This document shows, one piece after another, positions 1 through 8,003 of a stretch of DNA of 64,000 nucleotides. The notes under the pieces are model-generated. The model was not told where the DNA came from and searched no databases. It saw only the letters and a list, made by a program, of their open reading frames with translations. Position 1 is the first letter of the stretch, and the number at the start of each line of letters is the position of its first letter. The translations under genes were made by a program, and so were the position numbers. Source of the DNA: Microbacterium testaceum StLB037 (GTDB lineage Bacteria; Actinomycetota; Actinomycetes; Actinomycetales; Microbacteriaceae); contig NZ_FNJN01000001.1 in the NCBI RefSeq assembly GCF_900104345.1, forward strand, positions 186,001 to 250,000. Reading direction: 5' to 3'.

Positions 1-45
1 TGCGCGGAACCGCGTCATGGGGGCTTGAACGAGGCGGAGGACGAT

Positions 46-369
46 ATGGCGACGTCGCAGTACCGGTCCGGTGTCCCGGAGAATTGGTTCGTCGATCCGG
101 TCGATCTCGGTGTACCCGGCGTCCGCCGCGACATCGACTCCACCGAAGAGAACACACTCGCCTGGCAGACCGATGCGCTCTGCTCGCAGACCGACCCCGA
201 GGCGTTCTTCCCCGAGAAGGGCGGCTCGACGCGAGATGCCAAGCGCATCTGCACGTCGTGCGACGTCAAGTCGGAGTGCCTCGAGTACGCGCTGCAGAAC
301 GACGAGCGCTTCGGCATCTGGGGCGGCCTCAGCGAGCGCGAGCGCCGCAAGCTCAAGCGTCGCGCCTGA
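46..369 (+). CDS. whiB2: WhiB-family Fe-S regulator, WhiB2/WhmD-like
   Basis: A 107-residue WhiB protein. The four cluster-ligand cysteines are visible at C46, C69, C72 and C78 (C-x22-C-x2-C-x5-C), followed by the GIWGG turn and a basic Arg/Lys tail for DNA binding. WhiB proteins hold a [4Fe-4S] cluster and act with the primary sigma factor; WhiB2/WhmD members act in cell division and septation. The ATG at 46 is preferred because GGAGG lies 5 nt upstream; an in-frame TTG at 25 would add seven residues. Assignment to WhiB2 rests on the 40-residue N-terminal extension and on the neighbours (zincin and DUF3499 genes), which accompany whiB2 in mycobacteria. The family call is firm; the subgroup is inference. 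Confidence 0.9.
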   Translation: MATSQYRSGVPENWFVDPVDLGVPGVRRDIDSTEENTLAWQTDALCSQTDPEAFFPEKGGSTRDAKRICTSCDVKSECLEYALQNDERFGIWGGLSERERRKLKRRA

Positions 370-457
370 TCCGCGTCATCCGTCCGCTCGAGCGATCCTC
401 GCGCCGACGGCGCGGCGTCCGTGATCGGAGGAGCACGCGCTTAGGCTGATCCGCGTC

Positions 458-3301
458 ATGCCCGCCCGTGTTCACGCCATCCTCGTCGTGCGTCCCGAAG
501 GACGCACTCCTGCAGCGAACCATCTGGAGCGCACCCTCTCGGCCCTCGCCGCCCAGACCCGCCCGGTCGACGCCCTCACGATCGTGCTGTGCGGCTCCGA
601 CCCCGCGCTGACGCGTCTCGCCGCCTCCTCCGGTGCGGAGGGAGTCATCACGGCCCCGGCCGGCACCTCGTTCGCCGCCGCCACGGCCCTGGCCACCCCA
701 CGCCTCACCGGCGATGCGGTCTGGCTGCTCGCGCAGGACACCGCGCCCGACCCCGACGCCCTGGTGCGCCTGGCCGGCGCCCTCGAACTCTCGCCCCCGC
801 TGGTCGTCGCGGCCCCCAAGCTCGTCGCGTGGGACGACCGCGACGCGATCCTCTCGCTGGGCGTGAGCATGAACCGCTACGGCGGCGCCGTCGAGCTCGC
901 GGCCGGCGAACTCGACCAGGGACAGCGCGACGGCGATGCCGACGTGCTCGGCGCCGACGTCCGCGGCCTGCTCGTCCGCCGCGACGCCTGGACAGCCCTC
1001 GGCGGTCTCGACCCCGCGCTGGGCGGCGCCGACGAGGGGCTCGATCTGGGCGTGCGCGCGCGTCTCGCGGGCCACCTCGTCTCGCTCGTGCCCGCCGCCC
1101 GTGTCGCCGTCGCCGGCGACGGGGTCGCGGCGATGGCCCGCGGTCGCCGCCGCGCGCGGCGCCGCGCCTTCGCGACACGGACCGCGCAACTCCACCGCCG
1201 TCTGGTCTACGCGCCCGCTCCGGCGGTGGCGCTGCACTGGCTGTCGTTGCTGCCGCTCGCCCTGTGGCGCACGATCCTGCACCTGGTCTCGAAGGTCCCG
1301 TACCGCGTCCTCCCCGAGTGGGGGGCGACGCTGCTCGTCATGGCCCGACCGGCGGCCATCGCCCGGGCCCGTCGTCGCATCCGCTCCTCGCGGGTGGTCG
1401 GATGGTCACGACTCGCGCCGCTCCGGGTCTCCCGCTCGGAGATGCGGCTGCGCTGGGAGAGCGACGTCGCCGACCCCGACGCCCCCGTGCGCTCGGAACT
1501 GCGCTTCTTCGTCGGCGGGGGAGCATGGGCTGTGCTCGGCGCCCTCGCGGTCTCGGCGGCCCTCTTCGCCCCGTTGCTGGCGTGGCCCGTGCTCGGCGGG
1601 GGAGCGCTCGCCCCGCTGCGCCAGAACGTCGCCCAGCTGTGGCAGGACGCCGCGTGGGGAGCGCGCCCCCTCGGCCTGGATGCCATCGGCCCGGCCGACC
1701 CGTTCTCGGCTCTCGTCGCCCTGATCGGCACACTGTCGCCCGGTGACCCCTCGCGCGCGTTCGTCGTGCTGTGGGTGCTCGCTCTTCCGCTCGCGGTGCT
1801 GGGCGGGTGGTTCGCCGCGAGCCGCGTGACCGAGTCGTCGATGCTGCGCATCGTCGCCGGTGGCGCCTGGGCGCTCGCCCCCACCTTCCTCGCGTCCCTC
1901 ACCGAGGGGCGCCCGGCCGGTGTGCTCGTCCACCTGCTCCTGCCATGGCTCTTCTACGCCGCGTGCGTGGCGCATCGCTCGTGGGCTCCCGCGGGAGCGG
2001 CATCCCTCCTGCTCGTCGCCGTCCTCGCGTGCGCGCCCTCGCTCGCGCCGGCGGTCGTGGTCCTGTGGTCGGCGGCGCTCGTCGTCGTCGCGCTCGTGGC
2101 CGGCCGCGGTGTCGCCCGCGTCGTGTGGCTCCTGATCCCCTCGGCGGTCGTCTTCGCCCCCCTCGTGTGGACCCAGGTGCGCGCCGGCAACCCCTGGGGC
2201 CTGCTCGCCGACCCCGGCATCGTCTACGCGGGAGCCGAGGCCTCGGCCACGCCGCTCGGCCGCGCGCTGTTGGCGGCCGGGTTCCCCACGTCCGACCCGG
2301 GCGGGTGGGCCAGCCTGACCGGGGGACCGGTCTGGTGGGTGGGCCTGCTCGTGGCCCCTCTCGCGGTCCTGGCCGTTCTCGCCGTGCTCACGCCGCGGTG
2401 GATAACGGCATCCGCCCTCATCGTCATCGCCGTCGCGGGCCTGGCCACCGCCTTCGCCGCGGTGGGGATCGCCGTGTCGTTCGACCACTCGGAGCCCGTG
2501 CCGATCTGGCCGGGAGCGGGTCTCAGCCTCGCGTGGATCGGGCTCGTCGGCGGGGCCGTAGTGGCCCTGGACGCTGGCATCCCCGCGCGCGTTCGCGTGC
2601 TCCGACCCGTCGGCGCGCTCCTCGCCCTCGCCGCTCTCGCCGTCTCGGTCGCCCCAGCCCTGACCGCGCAGACCGCCGGCCCCGGCACCGACCGCTCCGT
2701 CCTCACGAACGGTCCCGTCTCGACCCTCCCGGCGTTCGTCGCCGCCGAGGGCCGCGGTTCGCTCGACATCGGCACGATCGTCCTCGACCCGCGCTCCGAC
2801 GGGCTGCGCGTACAGGTGGTGTGGGGCGGGAGCGCCACCCTCTCGGGGCAGAGCACCGTCGAAGCAACGCGCACGACGGCCGACGATCAGGACGTCGAGC
2901 TCGCGGCCCTCGCGGCCGACCTGGTCACCCCCTCCGCCGACGACGTCGTGTCGCGGCTCGCCGCGCGCGGGATCTCGTTCGTGCTGCTCGAGTCGGCCCC
3001 CGCCGGCGAGGACGACGTGATCCGGGGCACGCGACTCGGAGCGGCCACCTCGCTCGACCAGCGCGACCTGCTCGACCCCGTGGGGGCGACCACACGCGGC
3101 GACCTGTGGCGGGTGAACACGGCGATCACGCCGCGTCCCGCGCTCGACGACCACCGTCTGGGCCTCCAGCGACTCGTCGCCGTCGGTTCGCTCGGTGTCG
3201 TGCTCGTCGCGCTCCTGCTCGCGGTACCCACCGCGGCCTCGCGTCGGGTCGCCCGCCGGACGCCGCGCATCGTCGGCCCGAACCCGGGAGGATCCCGATG
3301 A
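458..3301 (+). CDS. Large membrane glycosyltransferase, GT2 family
   Basis: A 947-residue protein. Residues about 1-230 look like a GT-A family 2 domain (an AILVVRPEGR-type start, an NxLERTLSAL-like segment, and a GGLDP motif near the acceptor site). A basic stretch and a membrane segment follow near 250-290. From about 350 to 720 there are many hydrophobic helices, then an extracytoplasmic region and a last helix near 915-935. It probably transfers a sugar to an envelope polymer or lipid acceptor; the substrate cannot be read from the sequence. The stop overlaps the next ATG (ATGA), so it is coupled to the DUF5719 gene. TAGGCT at 442-447 lies 10 nt before the ATG, suggesting a transcript with almost no leader. 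Confidence 0.85.
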   Translation: MPARVHAILVVRPEGRTPAANHLERTLSALAAQTRPVDALTIVLCGSDPALTRLAASSGAEGVITAPAGTSFAAATALATPRLTGDAVWLLAQDTAPDPDALVRLAGALELSPPLVVAAPKLVAWDDRDAILSLGVSMNRYGGAVELAAGELDQGQRDGDADVLGADVRGLLVRRDAWTALGGLDPALGGADEGLDLGVRARLAGHLVSLVPAARVAVAGDGVAAMARGRRRARRRAFATRTAQLHRRLVYAPAPAVALHWLSLLPLALWRTILHLVSKVPYRVLPEWGATLLVMARPAAIARARRRIRSSRVVGWSRLAPLRVSRSEMRLRWESDVADPDAPVRSELRFFVGGGAWAVLGALAVSAALFAPLLAWPVLGGGALAPLRQNVAQLWQDAAWGARPLGLDAIGPADPFSALVALIGTLSPGDPSRAFVVLWVLALPLAVLGGWFAASRVTESSMLRIVAGGAWALAPTFLASLTEGRPAGVLVHLLLPWLFYAACVAHRSWAPAGAASLLLVAVLACAPSLAPAVVVLWSAALVVVALVAGRGVARVVWLLIPSAVVFAPLVWTQVRAGNPWGLLADPGIVYAGAEASATPLGRALLAAGFPTSDPGGWASLTGGPVWWVGLLVAPLAVLAVLAVLTPRWITASALIVIAVAGLATAFAAVGIAVSFDHSEPVPIWPGAGLSLAWIGLVGGAVVALDAGIPARVRVLRPVGALLALAALAVSVAPALTAQTAGPGTDRSVLTNGPVSTLPAFVAAEGRGSLDIGTIVLDPRSDGLRVQVVWGGSATLSGQSTVEATRTTADDQDVELAALAADLVTPSADDVVSRLAARGISFVLLESAPAGEDDVIRGTRLGAATSLDQRDLLDPVGATTRGDLWRVNTAITPRPALDDHRLGLQRLVAVGSLGVVLVALLLAVPTAASRRVARRTPRIVGPNPGGSR

Positions 3302-4689
3302 GCGAGCGTCGTCTCGTCCGTGTCGCCGCCACGAGCGCCCGCGTCTTCGCGGGAGCCGCGGTGGCGACGGCCGCCGTCATCGGCACGGTCGTCGGCATCG
3401 CCGCGCCCTGGCCGCAGTACTCCGCGACCCCCGTGCGCGTGCAGGCCACGCCGGCCCCCGGCGACACGCTCCTGGCGTGCGACGGTCCGCTGCTGGCCCT
3501 CGGGCGAAGCGCCGACTCCGCGAGCTCGCTGAGCTCGGCGGCCGGCCAGCAGGTGGTCAGCGGTCCCGCCGACTCTGACGCCTCCCCGACCGCGCTGACG
3601 GGGGCGACCTCCGACGCCTCGGGCGACGCCGAGGCCCTGCGCGCGGCCCCCCGTGACGGCGCCCCGTCCCCGCTCGCCGCCGCCGGGTCCGCCACGGCCG
3701 CCGCGAGCGACCTCGTCGGTTTCGCGGCATCCGCCTGCCGCCCGCCCCTGGCGGAATCGTGGCTCGTCGGGGGCGCGACCACGACGGGCGCCAACGATCT
3801 GGTCGTCCTCGCCAATCCCGGAGCCGTCCCCGCGACCGTCCAGCTGTCGGTCTACGGCGCCAAGGGGGTGTCGGATCCGCCCAGCGGTCAGAACCTCGTG
3901 GTCCCCGCGGGCGGTCGCCGTGTCGTGCCCCTCGCCGGTCTGCTGCTCGGAGAAGAGAGCCCGGTCGTGCGCGTGGTGTCGTCGGGTGCCCCGGTGCACG
4001 CGTCGCTGCAGGCGCAGCTGACGCGTCTGCTGCTGCCGGGCGGGGTGGATCAGGTCGCGCCTCTCGCGCAGGCCGACACGCGACTGGTCATGCCTGGCGT
4101 CCAGGTCCCCGCCGCGGACGCCAGCCAGGCGGGCACGGTGCTGCGCCTGCTGTCTCCCGGATCCGACGCCTCGGCGACCGTGACGCTCGTGCCGAACGAC
4201 CCCTCGGTCAGCGCTCCCGCCCCCACCGACATCCCCCTCACGGCGGGGCTGCCCACCTCGGTGAACCTGTCGGGTGCCGCTGCCGGCGCGTACACGGTCG
4301 ACGTGTCGGCCACCGCGCCGATCGTCGGGTCGACGTGGTCGACCACCGGTTTCGGTGAGGGCTCCGATTTCGCCTGGTACGTCCCCGCGCCCGCCGTCTC
4401 GACGCCCAGCGCGATCGCGGTCGCCTCGGGCGTGGGCGCGAACCTGGTGATCGCCGGCGGCGACACCGACACGACCGTCACCCTCACCCCCGCGGACGGG
4501 GGCGCCGCGGTGACCACGGCGGTCGCCGCCGGCGCGAGCGTCGCCGTGCCGGTCGCGGCGGGCGTCTATCGTCTCGAGACGGGGGCGCCCGTGCGCGCGG
4601 CCGTCACGTACGCGGGCGCCGGTGCGCTGGCGTCGTACCCCCTGTGGCCGGCGGATGCCGCGGCCTCGGCGCTCACGATCCTGCCGTAG
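3298..4689 (+). CDS. DUF5719-type secreted or anchored protein
   Basis: A 463-residue protein starting at the ATG that overlaps the stop of the glycosyltransferase gene, with GGGAGG just upstream. After a short basic N-terminus, residues about 15-38 form one hydrophobic helix (signal anchor or signal peptide). The rest is low in charge and rich in Ala, Val, Gly, Ser and Thr, with repeated beta-like strands, as expected for an extracytoplasmic beta-rich domain. I place it in the DUF5719 family by its overall pattern and by its position between a GT2 gene and a zincin gene. No catalytic motif is evident. It likely works with the upstream glycosyltransferase at the cell surface; that link is inferred from coupling only. 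Confidence 0.7.
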   Translation: MSERRLVRVAATSARVFAGAAVATAAVIGTVVGIAAPWPQYSATPVRVQATPAPGDTLLACDGPLLALGRSADSASSLSSAAGQQVVSGPADSDASPTALTGATSDASGDAEALRAAPRDGAPSPLAAAGSATAAASDLVGFAASACRPPLAESWLVGGATTTGANDLVVLANPGAVPATVQLSVYGAKGVSDPPSGQNLVVPAGGRRVVPLAGLLLGEESPVVRVVSSGAPVHASLQAQLTRLLLPGGVDQVAPLAQADTRLVMPGVQVPAADASQAGTVLRLLSPGSDASATVTLVPNDPSVSAPAPTDIPLTAGLPTSVNLSGAAAGAYTVDVSATAPIVGSTWSTTGFGEGSDFAWYVPAPAVSTPSAIAVASGVGANLVIAGGDTDTTVTLTPADGGAAVTTAVAAGASVAVPVAAGVYRLETGAPVRAAVTYAGAGALASYPLWPADAAASALTILP

Positions 4690-4710
4690 CGTCGCGCCGC
4701 CCGGTGCGGG

Positions 4711-5145
4711 TCAGAAGAAGCGGAAGCGTTCGGGGCCGAGGTCCCACGGGTCGCGGTCGAGGTACTCGGCGGCCGCCCGGAAGACCGCGCCCTCGATCAT
4801 CATCCGCCGGTGCAGGTCATCGTCGTGATGGGGGTGACCCAGGCGTTCGATCGGCACGCGGTAGAGGATGATGCGCTTCTCTTCGCGCAGGACGGTCCAG
4901 CGCGGGATGCCGTCGGCCGCGGCGGGAGGCATGATCCCGATCTCGAACGAGACCTCGCGCAGGTCGGTCCAGGCCGAGCGGAGGAACTCGGCGGCGGCGC
5001 CGACCGCGATGTCGAATCTCTCGACGCGGGTGTCGATCGGAGGCAACGGCGGGCGTACGACCGGGCTGCGATTCTCACGGCCGTGACGACCGTGCCGCGA
5101 GGGGCGGGCCACGGGTCGCGCTTCGCGGGACCGACGACGCATCAT
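4711..5145 (-). CDS. Metallopeptidase-like (zincin, Rv3259-type) protein, probably inactive
   Basis: A 144-residue protein of the actinobacterial zincin-like family that neighbours whiB2 and DUF3499. The N-terminal 35 residues are Arg/His-rich. The core has an FDIAVGAAAEFLRSAW helix and an RIILYRVPIER strand, then a helix where zincins carry HExxH. Here that helix reads RRMMIEGAVFRAAAEYLD and has no HExxH, so zinc peptidase activity is unlikely. The start is the first of two adjacent Met codons. TAGGAT (5157-5152, minus strand) precedes it by 6 nt, so the transcript is probably leaderless. It converges on the DUF5719 gene. Confidence 0.7.
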   Translation of the reverse strand: MMRRRSREARPVARPSRHGRHGRENRSPVVRPPLPPIDTRVERFDIAVGAAAEFLRSAWTDLREVSFEIGIMPPAAADGIPRWTVLREEKRIILYRVPIERLGHPHHDDDLHRRMMIEGAVFRAAAEYLDRDPWDLGPERFRFF

Positions 5146-5250
5146 GCGTTCATCCTACGTTCGCCCGCCGACCCGAAGTCATCCGGCGGACGCCGGACGG
5201 CCCGCGGGTCGGCGTCGGCGCGTCGGGCGAAGAGGCGGGCCGCGATCGAC

Positions 5251-6180
5251 TCACGGGACGACGACGACCTTGCCGGCGATGCGCCCCGCCATGGCCTCGG
5301 CGTGCAGGGCGGGCAGGTCGACGAGGTCGATGCGCCGGTCCACCGCGACGATGAGCTCGCCCGCGTCGACGAGAGCGACGATCGCGGCGAGCCGCGGGGT
5401 GTCGGCCCGGACGAAGACGGTCTTGGCGTCGACGCCGCGGCGTTCGTCGCCGGGGGTCGTCATGAACGCCGTGGTGCTGACGACGACCCCGCCGTCGCGC
5501 ACCAGGCCGACCAGAGCGGCGAAGTCGTCGGGATCGAGAGGGGCGAGGTTCAGCAGCACGTCGACGGGTTCGTCGACGACGTCGAGCAGCGAGGCCCGCG
5601 TGCGGTCGACGATCTGGTCGGCCCCCGCCGCACCGACGGCGTCGAGGCTGCGCGGGCTCGCCGTGGCGATGACGTGCGCCCCCGCGCGGTGGGCGAGGCG
5701 CACGGCGTGGATGCCGACGGCTCCTCCCGCGCCCACGATCAGCACCCGCTGGCCGACGCGGAGCCCGCCGTCGTCGAACAGCGCCTGCCACGCGGTCAGC
5801 GCGACGGAAGGAAGGGCTGCCGCATCGACGAGATCGACGGCGCGGGGAGCCGCCGTGACCGCATCGGCGGGGGCCAGGACGTACTCCGCGGCGCCGCCGT
5901 CGGTCTGCATGGGGAGGAACCCGATCACCGCCTGACCCATCTCGACGCCCTCGACGCCGGCACCGACCGCGTCGATGGTGCCCGACACGTCGTAGCCGGG
6001 GACATGGGGGAGCTGTACGGGAATCGGGAGGAAGCCGGCGCGCATGCCATTGTCGGCGGCGTTGAACGCGGATGCCGCGACCATAAGTCGCACCTGCCCC
6101 GGGCCGGGTGTCGGCAGCTCGACGTCGTCGAGTCGCAAGACGTCGGGTCCGCCCACTTCGTGGAATCGCATGGCCTTCAT
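5251..6180 (-). CDS. NADP-dependent alcohol dehydrogenase/quinone oxidoreductase (MDR family)
   Basis: A 309-residue zinc-independent medium-chain reductase. The N-terminus (MKAMRFHEVGGPDVLRL) and the proline-rich VELPTPGPGQVRL segment are typical of the quinone oxidoreductase branch. The GroES-like domain is followed by a nucleotide-binding motif VLIVGAGGAVGIHAVRLA. Members use NADPH to reduce quinones or alpha,beta-unsaturated carbonyls. The start at 6180 is supported by AAAGGA about 8 nt upstream; a longer upstream extension has no family similarity. It diverges from a marR gene across 89 bp containing two matching palindromes (6201-6218 and 6237-6254), so MarR-controlled induction by a small electrophile is likely (inference). 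Confidence 0.88.
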   Translation of the reverse strand: MKAMRFHEVGGPDVLRLDDVELPTPGPGQVRLMVAASAFNAADNGMRAGFLPIPVQLPHVPGYDVSGTIDAVGAGVEGVEMGQAVIGFLPMQTDGGAAEYVLAPADAVTAAPRAVDLVDAAALPSVALTAWQALFDDGGLRVGQRVLIVGAGGAVGIHAVRLAHRAGAHVIATASPRSLDAVGAAGADQIVDRTRASLLDVVDEPVDVLLNLAPLDPDDFAALVGLVRDGGVVVSTTAFMTTPGDERRGVDAKTVFVRADTPRLAAIVALVDAGELIVAVDRRIDLVDLPALHAEAMAGRIAGKVVVVP

Positions 6181-6200
6181 GGGGGATGTCCTTTCGCGTG

Positions 6201-6218
6201 TGCTTCGGATTCGAAGCA
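6201..6218. promoter_or_regulatory. Candidate MarR operator 1
   Basis: TGCTTCG-GATT-CGAAGCA is a perfect 7+7 bp inverted repeat in the divergent promoter region. It lies 21 bp upstream of the oxidoreductase start codon. Its length and symmetry suit a MarR dimer. A near-identical copy follows at 6237-6254. Confidence 0.6.
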
Positions 6219-6236
6219 ATACCGGAACGCTAACAC

Positions 6237-6254
6237 TGCTACGAACTCGAAGCA
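6237..6254. promoter_or_regulatory. Candidate MarR operator 2
   Basis: TGCTACG-AACT-CGAAGCA is a 7+7 bp inverted repeat with one mismatch, 36 bp from operator 1. It ends 3 bp before the marR -10 box TAGGAT (6258-6263), so a bound repressor would block that promoter. This is the usual layout for autoregulation. Confidence 0.6.
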
Positions 6255-6269
6255 AGATAGGATTCCGGC

Positions 6270-6767
6270 ATGACACGGAACACCGCGGAAGTCACCCGCA
6301 CGCAGCTCCAGGCGTACTTCGCCTTCACCGAAGTGAGCAGCCTGCTGCGTCACGCGGTCGAGAAGCAGCTCCGCGATGCCGGTGATCTGAGCTACGTGCA
6401 GTTCCAGCTGCTGGCGATCCTGGGTGACAGTCCCGACGGGCGCCTGCGCATGACGGACCTCGCCGACCGGGTCGTCTACAGTCGTAGCGGTCTGACCTAC
6501 CAGGCGCAGGTGCTCGAGGGGTGGGGTCTGGTGACGCGGGCGCCGTCGCCCGACGACGAGCGCAGCGTGGTGGTCGCCCTCACCTCGGCGGGGCGCGACG
6601 TGCTCGGCGCCGTCTTCCCCGGCCACATCGATGCGTTGCACCGACTGCTCTTCTCATCGCTCACCGACGCGGACATCGCCGACCTGGCGCGGATCCTGCA
6701 GCGCGCCGCCGATCACCTGCGGGCGGATCCGCCGCGATCCGCGGCTCCGCGTCGACGCAAGGCGTGA
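6270..6767 (+). CDS. MarR-family transcriptional regulator
   Basis: A 165-residue winged-helix regulator. The recognisable MarR core runs from about residue 35 to 130: a helix reading VQFQLLAILGDSPDGRLRMTDLADRVVYSRSGLTYQAQVLEGWGL, with the wing DDERSVVVALTSAGRDVL; the DxR-like wing signature and T-x-x-G are present. It lies divergent to the oxidoreductase and is its likely repressor. The ATG at 6270 follows TAGGAT (6258-6263) by exactly 6 nt with no Shine-Dalgarno, indicating a leaderless message. The C-terminal tail is Arg/Lys-rich. Ligand unknown. Confidence 0.9.
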   Translation: MTRNTAEVTRTQLQAYFAFTEVSSLLRHAVEKQLRDAGDLSYVQFQLLAILGDSPDGRLRMTDLADRVVYSRSGLTYQAQVLEGWGLVTRAPSPDDERSVVVALTSAGRDVLGAVFPGHIDALHRLLFSSLTDADIADLARILQRAADHLRADPPRSAAPRRRKA

Positions 6768-6867
6768 CGAGCGGTCGATCGGCGGACCGTCCATGCCGGT
6801 CGCTCGGCGAGCGAAGCGCGGCGCGGCGTCCGCGCGGTGTCGGAGGGGCTGACTAGGCTGACCCGCG

Positions 6868-7074
6868 ATGCGCGACAGACTCTGCTCGAAGGTGGGATGC
6901 GCCCGCGAGGCGATGAGCACCCTCACCTACGACTACGGCGACCAGATGGCGGCCCTCGGCCCCCTCGGTCCCTCGGGCGACCCGCACGCGCACGATCTGT
7001 GCGCGATCCACGCCGACCGGCTGTCGGTGCCCAAGGGTTGGGTCGTCGTTCGTCACGAGACGCTGCGCACCTGA
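6868..7074 (+). CDS. DUF3499 family protein
   Basis: A 68-residue actinobacterial protein of the DUF3499 family. It starts MRDRLCSKVGCAREAMSTLT and has two Cys near the N-terminus (C6, C11) and one at C45, which with nearby His residues could bind metal, although no function is established. The sequence holds YDYGDQMAALGPL and a C-terminal HADRLSVPKGW block typical of the family. TAGGCT (6854-6859) lies 8 nt before the ATG. In mycobacteria the homologue sits next to the zincin and whiB2; here the oxidoreductase/MarR pair separates them. Confidence 0.85.
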   Translation: MRDRLCSKVGCAREAMSTLTYDYGDQMAALGPLGPSGDPHAHDLCAIHADRLSVPKGWVVVRHETLRT

Positions 7075-7156
7075 GCCGCTGAGCGCTCTCGCGAGGGAGC
7101 GTCCCTCAGGCGCGCGTCGCTGGGAATAGCCGCTCGCGGCAACGGCTTTCGGCGAC

Positions 7157-7987
7157 TCAGGCTTTCTCGGTGAGGGTCGCTGCCCGCTCGTTCTCGAGCA
7201 GCAGCGCGCGGTACTCGCGGTCCCGGCGCACCGCCGACACCGCGCGAACGAGCCCCTCCGGGTCGGACGGGGGCAGCGGCGAGACGAAGGGACGCACGGC
7301 CTGGGCGAGCGAGGCGGCCACGCGTACCCGGGCGGCCGGCTCGAGCGCGTCGGCTCCGCGGACGAACTGCGCGACGCGCACGGCCAGTCGATCGGGCAGG
7401 CGCGACACGTCGGCGATCGCCGCCCAGGACTCCCAGCCCGGGGGCAGGCCCGGGGCCGGAGCAGGAAGCCGGCGCGTGCGCGTGCGCTCGCTCGCGGTCC
7501 CGGCGAGCAGATCGCCCAGACGCTGAGCGCGCGGGGTGAACATGCCGACGACCGCCGCGATCGCGCCGAGCGTGAACCACACCTCGAGCACCCCGGTGAG
7601 CGAGCGGATGAGGGCCTGGCGGAACCCCGCGGCCCCGCCGTCGGTACGGACGATGCGGGCGCCCACGGCGAGGCGGCCGAGGCTCCGGCCGCGCGAGAGG
7701 GTCTCGACGGTGGTGGGGATCGCGACCGTCACGAGCACCAGCAGCGAGATGACGCCGATCCGGACGGCGGACTCGGGCAGGGTGCCCGCCCCGACCATCG
7801 ACACCAGCAGCAGTGCGCCGCCGATGAGGAGGACGACCCCGACGAGGAAGTCGATGACGGCGCCGACCGCGCGCAAGAAGAAACCGACGGGCTGGACGTC
7901 GAGGGCGACGGCCTCTCCGGTCAGCGTCTCATCGGCGCTCGTGTGGACGAGGGCGACCGCGGGAGCGGGGGTCGACGACGAAGCCAT
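7157..7987 (-). CDS. RDD-family membrane protein
   Basis: A 276-residue protein, start chosen at the Met 17 bp from the divergent SpoIIM-like gene because upstream sequence is shared with that gene. The RDD domain covers about residues 20-150: it begins QPVGFFLRAVGAVIDFLVGVVLLIGG, has hydrophobic helices near 30-55, 65-85 and 115-140, and the RGRSLGRLAVGARIV segment typical of RDD proteins. The C-terminal half is soluble, Arg/Ala-rich, and includes PPGWESWAAIADVSRLPDRLA. The same RDD plus SpoIIM pair sits beside moxR/DUF58 genes in other actinobacteria; here those genes lie 8 kb away. Transport role not established. Confidence 0.8.
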   Translation of the reverse strand: MASSSTPAPAVALVHTSADETLTGEAVALDVQPVGFFLRAVGAVIDFLVGVVLLIGGALLLVSMVGAGTLPESAVRIGVISLLVLVTVAIPTTVETLSRGRSLGRLAVGARIVRTDGGAAGFRQALIRSLTGVLEVWFTLGAIAAVVGMFTPRAQRLGDLLAGTASERTRTRRLPAPAPGLPPGWESWAAIADVSRLPDRLAVRVAQFVRGADALEPAARVRVAASLAQAVRPFVSPLPPSDPEGLVRAVSAVRRDREYRALLLENERAATLTEKA

Positions 7988-8003
7988 GCGTACAGTTGAC
8001 CAC

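Noticed and set aside
7123..7150. GGGAATA on the + strand resembling a SigR -35
   Set aside because: No GTT at the right spacing and the downstream gene is on the opposite strand; it lies between convergent genes.
7075..7156. Possible hairpin between DUF3499 and RDD genes
   Set aside because: Arms are short and imperfect; not enough to call a terminator.
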